From DASYKS01 sp031404815 (GTDB taxonomy: Bacteria; Acidobacteriota; Thermoanaerobaculia; Multivoradales; UBA5704): 64,000 nt of DNA. A program made the position numbers and the translations under genes. The notes beneath the pieces are model-generated. The model saw only the letters and a list, made by a program, of their open reading frames with translations. It was not told where the DNA came from and made no database searches. Each line of letters starts with the position of its first letter. Position 1 is the first letter of the stretch. Location: contig JANNIH010000019.1 in the NCBI GenBank assembly GCA_031404815.1, positions 86,905 through 150,904 on the forward strand. Reading direction: 5' to 3'. Positions 9,093 through 19,551 of this stretch are shown piece after piece.

Positions 9093-9111
9093 AATGGCAT
9101 AATATGCCATT
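9093..9111 (+). promoter_or_regulatory. Palindromic operator of the parDE module
   Basis: AATGGCAT-aat-ATGCCATT is a perfect 8-base inverted repeat with a 3-base spacer directly before the GGAGG ribosome site (9112-9116) of parD. ParD-type antitoxins usually repress their own operon by binding such a palindrome. The AT-rich centre (CATAAT) may double as the -10 box. The autoregulatory role is inferred from position and symmetry. Confidence 0.65.
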
Positions 9112-9126
9112 GGAGGCTGGCGAGCG

Positions 9127-9426
9127 ATGCCCACAAGAAACGTAGTTCTCACAGACCATCAGACCGAGTTCGTTGACCGACTTGTTTCGACCGGCCGGTA
9201 TCAGAATGCGAGCGAGGTTCTTCGAGACGGTCTTCGTCTCGTGGAACGAGAGGAGTCTGAAACTCAGGCGCGCTTGGCCGCGCTTCGGGAGGTTACGCGG
9301 GTTGGAATCGCCGACTCTGACGCCGGGCGCTACAAGACCTTCGAATCGGACCTTCTCCTGCGGGAGCATCTTCAGGGTCTGGTCGATGAGGAGTTGGCCC
9401 CGGCAAGGTCTCGACGCAGGAAATGA
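9127..9426 (+). CDS. parD: ParD-like type II antitoxin
   Basis: This 99-residue antitoxin would bind and neutralise the adjacent ParE toxin. The N-terminal half is a ribbon-helix-helix DNA-binding domain (NVVLTDHQTEFVDRLVSTGR, then YQNASEVLRDGLRLVEREE). The basic, disordered C-terminal part would wrap the toxin. ATG follows a GGAGG site at 10 bases. The stop overlaps the toxin ATG by four bases, the usual antitoxin-first coupling. The module is bracketed by unrelated housekeeping genes, which suggests it is a mobile insertion. Confidence 0.9.
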   Translation: MPTRNVVLTDHQTEFVDRLVSTGRYQNASEVLRDGLRLVEREESETQARLAALREVTRVGIADSDAGRYKTFESDLLLREHLQGLVDEELAPARSRRRK

Positions 9427-9770
9427 GCAGGGACGGAACGAGATGGACGATCCGCATCACGGTCAGCGCCGAGAACGACATCCGGGGCGCCGTTCGGTGG
9501 TCTGCGCAGCGCTTCGGGGCAGAGCAAGCTCGCGCCTATGCGGAGACCCTGATGCTCGCGGTCACCGAGTTGGGGGCCGGTCCAAACCTCGTTGGGGTCA
9601 AGCTGCGAGATGAGATTGCGGCAGGCTTGCTCTCCCTTCACGTTGCCCGTCACGGCCGAAGGGGGCGCCACTTTGTCATGTTCCGGATCGTAGACGAATC
9701 AGCCCGCATTCTTGAGGTTCTTCGTGTACTTCACGACGCAATGGACTTCCCGCGGCACATTCCGGAGTAG
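9423..9770 (+). CDS. parE: ParE-like type II toxin (RelE/ParE fold)
   Basis: This 115-residue product has the RelE/ParE pattern: an opening strand (WTIRITVSAENDIRGAVRW), a central helix pair, and a C-terminal strand set with HVARHGRRGRHFVMFRIVDE and ARILEVLRVLHDAMD. ParE toxins poison DNA gyrase; other members of the fold cleave mRNA, and the target cannot be decided from sequence. The ATG at 9423 overlaps the antitoxin stop, so the pair is translationally coupled. Confidence 0.88.
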   Translation: MSRDGTRWTIRITVSAENDIRGAVRWSAQRFGAEQARAYAETLMLAVTELGAGPNLVGVKLRDEIAAGLLSLHVARHGRRGRHFVMFRIVDESARILEVLRVLHDAMDFPRHIPE

Positions 9771-9933
9771 GGCAGATTCGGTGTGGCGCGGCCGTTGAGC
9801 AGGACGCTTACAAGGCATTACGGCTTCGCCGCCTCCGGAGGCGCCACTCTTTTGCGATCTGGGGATCTTCCAGGCGTTTCCGGACCCGATGCCACCAGGC
9901 CGTCACCCGTCGCCCTCCTCTATACTTCCAGGC

Positions 9934-11922
9934 ATGCCCGGACCGCCTGACTCCTTCCTCCGTCGGCTGCTCTTGCGCCTTCGGCCTCGCCTGCTCGCCC
10001 GGGTGCTGCTCGCGCTCGGAGCGGTCGGCCTTTTGCCGCTCGCGATCGTCTCGGTGGGGCTCGCCGACCTGAACCGCGGCGCGATCGAAGAGCAGGTGCT
10101 GCGCACCCACGCGCTCGCCGCCAATACCGCCGCGGAGCGGGTCGCCTCGTTCCTCGCGGTCCGCCGTTCGCTCGCCGAGGGGATGGCCGGCAATCCCCTG
10201 CTCGCCGATCCGTCCTCTCTTGCGGCGCAGGAGCTGCTGCGCCAGAACCTCGGGGCGTGGGCCGATCTCGGGGTGATCGCGATCGCGATCGTCGATGGCC
10301 AGGGGCGCGAAGGATTGCGGGCGCAGATCAAAGGCGCCGACCAGGGAAGAATCGATCGCGCCCTCGCGGCGAGCGGGAGCGGGCGAGGGAGCGTCGGCCG
10401 GGGTAGAGAGCCGATCCCCGTGATGAGCCCGAGCGGTGCTCCTCTCGTGGTGCTCAGGGCGCCGCTTGCGAGAGCGGAGGAGGGCGAAACGCGCGATCTC
10501 GGCGCCGTCGCCCTGGTCTGCGATGGCGAGGCGCTGGTCGAGATCGCGCAGCCGAACGAGATCGGCGACGAGGCCGATCTATTGCTCGTCGGTCACGATC
10601 GTCGGCTGATCGTCGCGGCGCGCACTCCGCTCTCGGCGTTTCCGGAAGAGCTGGTGAAAAGCGCCCTGTCCGGCAAGCTCGGCGGCGCCGGCCGCTTCCG
10701 CGGCGCTACGGGCGAGACGATCCTGGGCGCTTTCGCTCCGGTGCCCCGGTCGAGCTGGTCGATTCTGTCGCGGCAGCCGGCCCGGGTCGCCGACGCCGTG
10801 GCGATCCGCCTGCGCCGCCGCGCCCTGCTCGCGATCGGAGCCGCGCTCGCCTTGATCGCCGCACTCGGCGCTCTGGCCTGGTGGACGGTGATCAAGCCGT
10901 TGAAAGATCTGGTTCGGGCGCAGCGTCGCCTGGCCCGCGGGGGAGCGCAAGGAGGCGGCGACGAGATCGCCGATCTGCGCGATGCGTTCTCGCTGCTCGA
11001 ACGGAGCGTCTCGGATCGGGAAGCACTCGCCCAGATCTTCCTCGGCCGCTATCAGGTGATCGAGCTGCTCGGCTCGGGCGCGATGGGCTCGGTGTTCCGC
11101 GGTTGGGATCCCAAGCTGGAGCGCACCGTGGCGCTCAAGACCGTGCGTTTGGGCGAGCTGCCGAACTCGGAATCGCGCGCGAGCCAGCTGCGCAACCTGC
11201 GGCGCGAGGCGATCACGGTCGCGCGCTTGAATCATCCGAACATCGTCGCCGTCTACGATGTCGAGGATGCGGTAGAGGCGGCGTTCATCGCCATGGAACT
11301 GGTCGACGGTGCGAGCCTCGAAAGTCTGTTCTGGAGCCGCGGCAAGATGACCGCGGAGGAGGTCATACCGCTCGGAGCGGCGATCGCTCGCGGCCTTGCA
11401 GCGGCGCACGAGCGGGAAATTCTGCACCGCGACATCAAGCCGGCGAACCTACTGCTCGGCCGCGACGGCGCGATCAAGATCACCGATTTCGGCATCTCCG
11501 AGCTCGCCTCGATCTCCGAGAAAGGGGGTGCCGCGATCTTCGGCACGCCTGGTTACATTCCACCCGAAACGTTGCGCGGCGAGGGGTACGGGCTACAAGG
11601 GGACCTGTTCGCGCTCGGCGTGGTGCTCTACCACGCCCTGGTGGGCAAACGCCCGTTTGTCGGAGGCACCGTCCGCGATGTCGTGCGGGCGACCCTGACC
11701 GACAAGGCGATTCCACCGAGCCAGAGCGTCCCCGGGTTGCCGCCCATGCTCGATCAGCTGGTGCTCGCCCTCCTGGCCTCCGAGCCGGAAGATAGACCCG
11801 CGAACGCCGCCGAGGTAGCCGCGACGCTCGAGGGTATGGCCACGGAGATGCGGCTTCGCTGGCGGTGGCGGCCCGAATACGAGCCGATGACGACCGAACA
11901 GATCGCGCGGATCGCGGCTTGA
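9934..11922 (+). CDS. Membrane-bound serine/threonine protein kinase with extracytoplasmic sensor domain
   Basis: This 662-residue kinase has a reversed order compared with PASTA kinases: an N-terminal sensor, then the kinase. A signal-anchor helix (LLARVLLALGAVGLLPLAIV) is followed by an extracytoplasmic domain of about 260 residues resembling a Cache sensor, a second helix (LLAIGAALALIAALGALAWW), and then the kinase domain. The kinase has the glycine loop LLGSGAMGSVF, the catalytic lysine in TVALKTV, HRDIKPANLL, TDFGISE and GTPGYIPPETL. ATG at 9934 is chosen because it precedes the hydrophobic anchor closely; an upstream in-frame start would overlap a likely promoter (TATACT). The signal it senses is unknown. 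Confidence 0.88.
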   Translation: MPGPPDSFLRRLLLRLRPRLLARVLLALGAVGLLPLAIVSVGLADLNRGAIEEQVLRTHALAANTAAERVASFLAVRRSLAEGMAGNPLLADPSSLAAQELLRQNLGAWADLGVIAIAIVDGQGREGLRAQIKGADQGRIDRALAASGSGRGSVGRGREPIPVMSPSGAPLVVLRAPLARAEEGETRDLGAVALVCDGEALVEIAQPNEIGDEADLLLVGHDRRLIVAARTPLSAFPEELVKSALSGKLGGAGRFRGATGETILGAFAPVPRSSWSILSRQPARVADAVAIRLRRRALLAIGAALALIAALGALAWWTVIKPLKDLVRAQRRLARGGAQGGGDEIADLRDAFSLLERSVSDREALAQIFLGRYQVIELLGSGAMGSVFRGWDPKLERTVALKTVRLGELPNSESRASQLRNLRREAITVARLNHPNIVAVYDVEDAVEAAFIAMELVDGASLESLFWSRGKMTAEEVIPLGAAIARGLAAAHEREILHRDIKPANLLLGRDGAIKITDFGISELASISEKGGAAIFGTPGYIPPETLRGEGYGLQGDLFALGVVLYHALVGKRPFVGGTVRDVVRATLTDKAIPPSQSVPGLPPMLDQLVLALLASEPEDRPANAAEVAATLEGMATEMRLRWRWRPEYEPMTTEQIARIAA

Positions 11923-11950
11923 TCGCCGGTCGAACGACGCCGGGAGCTGG

Positions 11951-12005
11951 CTTCGACTTCGCCTGAGCCGGCAGGTTGACCCGAGCCCTGAGCGAAGTCG
12001 AAGGG
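11951..12005. terminator. Hairpin between convergent genes, containing a 20-bp dispersed repeat
   Basis: CTTCGACTTCGC (11951-11962) pairs perfectly with GCGAAGTCGAAG (11992-12003). The stem lies between the kinase gene (plus strand) and the LysM-FecR gene (minus strand), so it could end transcription from both sides. The right arm is part of CCCTGAGCGAAGTCGAAGGG (11986-12005), which recurs exactly at 47823-47842 and is therefore a dispersed repeat. Confidence 0.55.
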
Positions 12006-12014
12006 CGGAGCGGA

Positions 12015-13838
12015 TCAGCGCCGCACGATCTTCCAGGTCCGGACGGACGAGTTGCCCACCAGATCCCGCGCCTCGACCTCCAGCAGGGCGACCGCGTTCG
12101 AATCGGCCGGTGCCACTTTGGTCCGGTAGATCAGTTTCGCGATCCCGCTGCCCAGATCCTCGCCGGTGATCCAAAGCAGCTGATCGTCGTTGGCGGCCGC
12201 GCCGTCGTCTCCCACGAGCTGCCAGCCCTGGCCGGCAAAGAAGGCCTGCGGATGGTTCGCCGAGGCCGTGCTCTCGGACCAGATGCCGTCGCTTGGGGTA
12301 GCCCGATCACCCCACGACATAGGGAGCCAACGCCGGCCGTCGGCCGACCAGACGAGCGCCCCGCCGCGCTCCGGCTTCCAGGCGCGCGGCGCCCGCCGAC
12401 GATCCTCGTCGGGCTCGCCGCGGTTGTCGTAAATTTTGCTATCCACCGACTGAATGCGCAGCGTTGGGGCGAGGGCGTCGAGGGTGAAGGCGAACGGACC
12501 GACCGAGGTCGATTGCCCGCAGGCGTCGGTGATTACCACGTCGGCGGTCCGGGCGCCCGGAGAGGGCGCGCTCCAGGCCGCCTCGCTCACCTCCTGGCCG
12601 TCGAGACGATAGATCCGTTGGGCGACTCCGCAGGAGGTGCGCTCGTCTTGGATTTCGACCTTCGTGGCGCCGCTGCCGAACAGGACTTCGGCGACTCCGA
12701 CCTGTGCACCGACCAACCCGATGCGCGCAGACGGCGGCGGCCCGGCCGCCACCGCTGGAGTGACCTCGACGCGCGACGGCGCGCTCGGGTAACCGTCCAA
12801 GCCCGAGGCGCTGCGCGCGGTGACCCGCCAGAGGAGCGAACCGATCGGCAACGCGGTGGACGGCCGCCACGAGGCGACTTGCACTCCGGTCGCGCGATCG
12901 ATCATCTCGCCGCACGCCTCGTCGCGGCAGACCTCGACGACGTACGAGGCCGCTCCTGCGACCTCATTCCACTCGAGTTTTGCCCGATTGACCGGTACCC
13001 TGGCATCGACCTTCGGGGCGGTGAGGCTCGGGGCCGCGAGCAGTTTCTCCGCCGGTCCTGGCGCCGCGCCCTCTTCGACCGAAGTGCCCATCCCTTCGGC
13101 GACCGCGACCTTTGCGCCGGCCGATGCGACCTCCCCCTGACCGCCGTAGATCATGACTTTGGCGGCCCGATTCTCGGCTTTCCGTGCCCGGGTCTGGGAG
13201 AGCCCGGCGGCGTTCGGCCGCGCTTTTGCGCTGGTGCCGCCGATCAGGATTTCGACCTCAGAGGCGCGCGAAGCCGACGCTACGCCGCGCGATTCGAACT
13301 CCGCCTGCCCTTCGATGATCTCGACCGCCTTCCTATCGACGCCGGAGAGCGCTCCGCCCGCCCGGTGGAGGAAAACGATCGAGTCTTCGGTCAGGCCGAG
13401 CCGCGTGCCATCGGTGAATCGGAGCTCGGCCGAGGACTTCGGATAGGTGCGCATCCCGTCCTTCTCGACCAACAGGTCGTCGATCTGCGCCTCGCCCCAG
13501 GGAATCGGCGCCGGGCGCTCGTCGACCCGCCGCGATAGCCGAGAAACCCGGGCGGCGGGCTCGGCCTGGGCGCCCGAAACCGCGATGCGAAGGCGCTGGC
13601 CCGGTTCGATTCGATCCGGGTCGGCGAGACTCTCGTTCAGCTGGGCGAGCACGTACCAATAGCGGGAGTTGCCCAGATAACGTTGGGCCAAATTGTGCAG
13701 GGTCTCGCCGGGCCGGACCACATGCCAACCCTTGATCGAGCCGGCGAGTAGATCCGCCTGTCCGGCGGCGTACGAAGGTCCGACCAGGGTGAACGAGGCA
13801 ACGATCAGCCCTCGAACCACGGCGCGTTCCAGTCTCAT
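12015..13838 (-). CDS. Secreted LysM and FecR domain protein
   Basis: This protein of about 607 residues has a signal peptide (VVRGLIVASFTLVG), a LysM domain (WHVVRPGETLHNLAQRYLG to GQRLRIA, about residues 35-85) that would bind peptidoglycan, and a FecR-type domain (KSSAELRFTDGTRLGLTEDS). C-terminal fibronectin-like or Ig-like segments follow (LEWNEVAGAASYVVEVC and others). FecR domains in such proteins are not tied to iron signalling; they are common in large envelope proteins of Acidobacteriota and Myxococcota. The start at 13838 is preferred over ATGs 18 and 33 bases upstream because GGAGGG sits at the right distance. It converges on the kinase gene. Confidence 0.78.
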   Translation of the reverse strand: MRLERAVVRGLIVASFTLVGPSYAAGQADLLAGSIKGWHVVRPGETLHNLAQRYLGNSRYWYVLAQLNESLADPDRIEPGQRLRIAVSGAQAEPAARVSRLSRRVDERPAPIPWGEAQIDDLLVEKDGMRTYPKSSAELRFTDGTRLGLTEDSIVFLHRAGGALSGVDRKAVEIIEGQAEFESRGVASASRASEVEILIGGTSAKARPNAAGLSQTRARKAENRAAKVMIYGGQGEVASAGAKVAVAEGMGTSVEEGAAPGPAEKLLAAPSLTAPKVDARVPVNRAKLEWNEVAGAASYVVEVCRDEACGEMIDRATGVQVASWRPSTALPIGSLLWRVTARSASGLDGYPSAPSRVEVTPAVAAGPPPSARIGLVGAQVGVAEVLFGSGATKVEIQDERTSCGVAQRIYRLDGQEVSEAAWSAPSPGARTADVVITDACGQSTSVGPFAFTLDALAPTLRIQSVDSKIYDNRGEPDEDRRRAPRAWKPERGGALVWSADGRRWLPMSWGDRATPSDGIWSESTASANHPQAFFAGQGWQLVGDDGAAANDDQLLWITGEDLGSGIAKLIYRTKVAPADSNAVALLEVEARDLVGNSSVRTWKIVRR

Positions 13839-14020
13839 ATCGCGTCCCTCCGTCATTGGAGATGATTTCACTTCGCAAAAATTCCGCGGATTGTCTGTGT
13901 GGGCAAGAGTTTACCTCGCATCCTCCTCGTTGCAATGCGTGAAACGTGCCAGCATGATCTGAAGAGCGCGGCCGGTAAACGGAACGGGTGGACCGGCCGC
14001 CGCTGGGTTAGGATCATCAG

Positions 14021-15889
<1,869 letters not shown>

Positions 15890-15899
15890 GGGGGGGCGA

Positions 15900-16307
15900 T
15901 CAAGCGGGCGCGAAGACGGTGAGCCCGGCATCCCTTGCAGCGTCGGTCAAGCGGCGGTCATAGACAACCATTCCTGCAATCTCAGCACCGAACGCCAGGG
16001 CGGTCGCGAGCTGAATGGCGTCGAGCGTGCGGAGTGGCGGAGGGTCGAGTTCGGCCGCCGCACTGACAAGGTCAATCGATAGCTCCACGCGTTCGATGCC
16101 TGCCAGAACCCGGACAGCCCTTGCCTGGGCGGCGCGATATTCCTTAGGTAGCCGACGGACCGCGCGGTGGACCTCGACGACAGACAGTAGACTCGAAGCC
16201 AGGCGCGAGTAGCCTTGCACGAAGTCGAACAATGCATCGCTCTCGGCCTCGCGCACGACAAGCTTCACGAGCGCGGAGGAATCGAGATAGAGGATGGTTT
16301 GCGGCAT
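15900..16307 (-). CDS. vapC: PIN-domain toxin (VapC family)
   Basis: This 135-residue PIN-fold RNase begins LYLDSSALVKLVVREAES (first catalytic Asp). Further conserved residues are Glu in SVVEVHRAV and Asp in TLDAIQLATAL; the chain ends VVYDRRLTDAARDAGL. VapC toxins cleave tRNA or rRNA and are paired with an upstream antitoxin. The gene immediately upstream (3 bases away) is the odd 166-residue ORF whose last 25 residues look like an antitoxin tail. Confidence 0.9.
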   Translation of the reverse strand: MPQTILYLDSSALVKLVVREAESDALFDFVQGYSRLASSLLSVVEVHRAVRRLPKEYRAAQARAVRVLAGIERVELSIDLVSAAAELDPPPLRTLDAIQLATALAFGAEIAGMVVYDRRLTDAARDAGLTVFAPA

Positions 16308-16310
16308 CCG

Positions 16311-16811
16311 CTATAGGCGCTCTTCGCGCTGTTCCTCGAGCAGTTGGCTCAGGGATACCCCCTCGACCTTGAGGGTCGGTGGGCCAAGGCTCGAGAGGTC
16401 ACCTTGGGCGGGAATCAGCCGAGGCCTGCCTGGCCGAGCCAAGGCTTCGGTCGTCCTGAAAATCCGCCGTCGAGAACGTTGCATCGGCGCGGCATCATGA
16501 AGGCGGAGGTCGTACGATTCAGAATCTTCGCCTTTTGCCCAGGTGGTGAACGTGGAACCGAGTTCACGCTCAAGGTTCCTACGGACCGATCTATCGATCC
16601 ACACCCGAAGAACCGGGATGATCGATACCGCCACGAGAATCGAGGTCGCCAAGGTAACGAGCAGAGGGTTGACGAGACCTGACGCGCCCGACGAGCTTGC
16701 CAAGAGTCGTACGAGTAGGACGAGATTAACCAGCGACAGGCACCAGGGCAGCCAAACGCCCCACCGACTTTCAGAGAGGAGAGGAGGGCGGTATTCGGAG
16801 CCGGTCTTCAT
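16311..16811 (-). CDS. Membrane protein with antitoxin-like C-terminal tail, partner of VapC
   Basis: The 166-residue reading frame has two hydrophobic helices (LPWCLSLVNLVLLVRLL and LLVTLATSILVAVSIIPVL) followed by a soluble basic region. Its last residues, LKVEGVSLSQLLEEQREERL, resemble the toxin-binding tail of Phd/YefM or VapB antitoxins, and the gene ends 3 bases before vapC. An internal ATG at 16484 would give a 57-residue antitoxin-like protein (MQRSRRRIFRTT...). So it is either a membrane-tethered antitoxin, a fusion created by rearrangement, or a short antitoxin within a longer spurious frame. I do not recognise the N-terminal part. Confidence 0.55.
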   Translation of the reverse strand: MKTGSEYRPPLLSESRWGVWLPWCLSLVNLVLLVRLLASSSGASGLVNPLLVTLATSILVAVSIIPVLRVWIDRSVRRNLERELGSTFTTWAKGEDSESYDLRLHDAAPMQRSRRRIFRTTEALARPGRPRLIPAQGDLSSLGPPTLKVEGVSLSQLLEEQREERL

Positions 16812-17145
16812 GATTGCAATCCTTGGCGGTCATGCGCGGTCAGTGCGGCGAACAAGCCATTCATATCCTACACCTGGAGGGCAGTGGCGCGCGCCGCGCT
16901 CTCGGTTCGCCAACCCGCTCCCCGCAAATGGAGACTTGCCGGGCGCGCCTGCTCGTGCGGATGGCGAGGCAAAGGAGGCCGGCGCAATTTTCGCATTACT
17001 CCCTGGCAAGCCGCCTTTTTGGCGCTCCAACCCACCCGGCCGGGGAGTTGGTCCGAAGAGCTACAGAGCGGACTTCCAGCTGGGCTTGCCAAGGACCTCC
17101 AAACCGAGGATCATCGCTTGGAACCAACGGTCGAATAGAGTCCCG
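16812..17145. other. Intergenic stretch without a recognisable gene
   Basis: These 334 bases lie between the divergent vapC-operon frame and the DUF2238 gene. Overlapping short frames exist on both strands but none has a recognisable motif. The GC-rich content without a clear promoter suggests a decayed gene or an unrecognised dispersed element. Confidence 0.4.
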
Positions 17146-17823
17146 ATGAGCGCCAGAGATTCCAGATCCCAAGCCCCTTTCGCGATCGAGCCGTCGAGCG
17201 GTCGTTATCTTGTGACCCTCGCCGGGTTGTTTGCCGCGCTCTGGGTGGTTCTGGCCATCCGGCCGCTCAACCGTTACGACTGGGCGCTCGAAAACGCTCT
17301 CGTGGTCGCCTCCGTGCTGTTCGTCGCCTGGACCTGGCGGCGCGCGCGGCTGTCGAAGACCGCCTACACGCTGATCTTTGTTTTTCTCTGCGTGCACGAG
17401 GTCGGCGCCCACTACACCTACTCCGAAGTGCCGTACGACGCTTGGTTCCAAGCGGCGACCGGCTCGACCTTTAACTCTCTGGTCGGCTGGCAACGCAATA
17501 ACTTCGACCGGGTGATTCACTTCTCGTATGGCCTGCTGCTCGCTCTGCCGATTCGCGAGCTGGTGGTGCCTCTCTCCGGGGTGCGCGGCTTCTGGAGCTA
17601 CCTCCTGCCGCTCGACCTCACCATGTCGTCCTCGGCCCTCTACGAGTTGATCGAATGGGGCGCCGCCGAAGCCTTCGGCGGCGACCTGGGCGCCGCCTAC
17701 CTCGGCACCCAAGGCGACGTTTGGGATGCCCACAAAGACATGGCTCTTGCGAGCACCGGAGCTCTGGTCGCGATTCTCTTCGCGGTCTGGCTGGATCGGC
17801 GCGGGCGGGGAGTGAGGAGATAG
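17146..17823 (+). CDS. DUF2238 (YjdF-like) integral membrane protein
   Basis: This 225-residue polytopic protein has about six predicted membrane helices and the DUF2238 signatures HEVGAHYTYSEVPYDAW, FDRVIHFSYGLLLALP, SSALYELIEWGAAEAFGG and GTQGDVWDAHKDMALA. The conserved acidic and histidine residues suggest metal or substrate binding within the membrane, but the family function is not known. ATG at 17146 is used; the in-frame extension upstream has the character of non-coding sequence. Confidence 0.85.
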   Translation: MSARDSRSQAPFAIEPSSGRYLVTLAGLFAALWVVLAIRPLNRYDWALENALVVASVLFVAWTWRRARLSKTAYTLIFVFLCVHEVGAHYTYSEVPYDAWFQAATGSTFNSLVGWQRNNFDRVIHFSYGLLLALPIRELVVPLSGVRGFWSYLLPLDLTMSSSALYELIEWGAAEAFGGDLGAAYLGTQGDVWDAHKDMALASTGALVAILFAVWLDRRGRGVRR

Positions 17824-18043
17824 CCGCTGATCGATCCGATCGATCCGATATCCCCGCCGAGCCCTTTGCAGTTCGATCGCGCTGAAATGCAGGAGACTCC
17901 AACGGAGCGGCAGACGCCCAGCTGCGCCTTTTGTCGAGCAGCCGCACCAGAGGACGAAAGAGTGGGCGGGTGCGCGAAACGCCGGAGTGCGGCTACACTT
18001 TCGCCGCTTTCGTGGCGCCAGAGAGAAAAGGGGAGACGTCGCA

Positions 18044-19090
18044 ATGGCGATTCGTCTACTGCAGGTGGGGTTGGGGCCGATCGGTGCGTCGATTGCGCGG
18101 CAGGTGGGGGAGCGGGCGGGGTTCGAGCTGGCGGGCGGGGTCGATCTCGATCCGGGAAAAGTCGGCCGCGATCTCGGGGATCTTTGTGGGTTGGGGCGGG
18201 AGATCGGGATCGCCGTTTCGGGCGACCTTTCGGCGGCTCTTGCAGAACTGAAACCGGACATCGCGGTCGTCTCGACCAGCTCGGCGCTCGAGAAGGTGAC
18301 GGCGACGATTGAAGCGTGCCTCGCGGCCGGGGTCGCGGTCGTCTCGACCACGGAGGAGCTTTCGTTCCCCTGGCGCGAGCGGCCGGAGCTGGCCCGCCGG
18401 ATCGACGCTGCGGCGCAGGCGGCGGGGCGCGCGGTGCTCGGCACGGGGGTCAATCCCGGGTTCGCGATGGATGCGCTGCCGCTCGCGCTCTCCGCGGTCT
18501 GCGAGCGGGTCGATGGGGTGATCGTCCGGCGCATTCAGGACGCCGCGAAGCGGCGGCTGCCATTCCAACAGAAGATCGGCGCAGGGCTCCTCGTCGAAGA
18601 GTTCCGGGCGAAGGTCGCGGCCGGCGGCGTTCGCCACGTCGGGCTCGCCGAGTCGATCGGCATGCTCGCGAGCGCGTTCGGCTGGACTCTCGATTCGATC
18701 ACCGACGAGATCTGGCCGAAAGTCGCGGCCGAGCGGGTCGCTTCGGCGGAGATCGACGTAGCGCCGGGCGCTTGCAGCGGCGTCGTTCAGCTCGGTCTCG
18801 GGGTGGAGCGGGGGGTCGTCCGGGTCCGGCTCGAATTCGAGGCCTACTTGGGGGCGCCGGAGAGCTACGACGAGGTCGAGATCGCCGGTTCGCCCGCGCT
18901 CAAGTCTCGGATCGTCGGCGGCATTCCAGGCGATCTCGCGACCGCTTCGATCGTGGTCAACGCGATTCCGCGGGTCTTGAGCTCGGCTCCGGGATTGATC
19001 ACGATGCGCGATCTACCGCCCGCGCATTGGTGGCCGGGGGTTACGGCGCCTCTGCCCGCCGCGGCCGCTGTTTGGCCGAGATCGACTTGA
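18044..19090 (+). CDS. DapB-like NAD(P)-dependent dehydrogenase (2,4-diaminopentanoate dehydrogenase type)
   Basis: This 348-residue protein has an N-terminal Rossmann fold (LLQVGLGPIGASIARQV) and the DapB-type middle segment AGVAVVSTTEELSFPW followed by GTGVNPGFAMDALPL. This arrangement is typical of the dihydrodipicolinate reductase N-terminal family that includes 2,4-diaminopentanoate dehydrogenase of ornithine fermentation. Neither ornithine aminomutase nor thiolase-like genes are nearby, so the substrate is uncertain. A GGGGAGA site precedes ATG 18044. The 3' end overlaps the convergent DUF1801 gene by 50 bases. Confidence 0.75.
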   Translation: MAIRLLQVGLGPIGASIARQVGERAGFELAGGVDLDPGKVGRDLGDLCGLGREIGIAVSGDLSAALAELKPDIAVVSTSSALEKVTATIEACLAAGVAVVSTTEELSFPWRERPELARRIDAAAQAAGRAVLGTGVNPGFAMDALPLALSAVCERVDGVIVRRIQDAAKRRLPFQQKIGAGLLVEEFRAKVAAGGVRHVGLAESIGMLASAFGWTLDSITDEIWPKVAAERVASAEIDVAPGACSGVVQLGLGVERGVVRVRLEFEAYLGAPESYDEVEIAGSPALKSRIVGGIPGDLATASIVVNAIPRVLSSAPGLITMRDLPPAHWWPGVTAPLPAAAAVWPRST

Positions 19091-19514
19091 TGATCAAGAG
19101 GTAGGGCTGCTCCGGATCGAGCGGCTTCTTGGCGTGCGCCAAGGCGGTGGCCATCAGATCTCGAATCTCCGGGCGGTCCAGGTCCTCGGCCTCTTCGAGC
19201 ACGATGTGGCGGGCGACCGCGCCGCTGCCGGCGAGCAGCTTCTGCGGATCGGGGAGTCCCGCCGCCTGCGGGAAAAACAGGCTGATCCAGCGGGGATAGA
19301 GCGCGATCGAGAAGATCGCGTCACCCGCCTGATCGGTCGGGCCGAAGCCGATCGCCAGGGCGCTGTAGTTGTCGTAGACCAGCTCGACCGCGCCGGGCAG
19401 GCGGGCGCGCATGCGGGCCAGGATGTCGTGGGCACGCTCCGCGATTTCGGGACTGAACCTGGCGATGAAACCGGCCAGCTGTTCGGCTTCCACGACGACG
19501 GTTCGATCGGTCAT
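19041..19514 (-). CDS. DUF1801-family protein
   Basis: This 157-residue protein resembles the DUF1801/YdhG-like fold: LARMRARLPGAVELVYDNYSALAIGFGP, then ALYPRWISLFFPQ and a C-terminal segment ALAHAKKPL. Such proteins share the YjbR/CyaY-like alpha/beta fold and have no fixed function. The start at 19514 (MTDRTVVVE) is favoured over an upstream ATG because an AGAGG-type site precedes it. It follows the sulfatase gene by 37 bases on the same strand and overlaps the end of the convergent dehydrogenase. Confidence 0.7.
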   Translation of the reverse strand: MTDRTVVVEAEQLAGFIARFSPEIAERAHDILARMRARLPGAVELVYDNYSALAIGFGPTDQAGDAIFSIALYPRWISLFFPQAAGLPDPQKLLAGSGAVARHIVLEEAEDLDRPEIRDLMATALAHAKKPLDPEQPYLLIIKSISAKQRPRRAEAP

Positions 19515-19551
19515 CAGGGTCTTTCCTCTCGGGCACATTCTAGACCGTGTG

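Noticed and set aside
13839..14020. Possible TPP riboswitch before thiC
   Set aside because: No conserved CUGAGA or ACCUGAUC-type elements in the right order were found in the leader.
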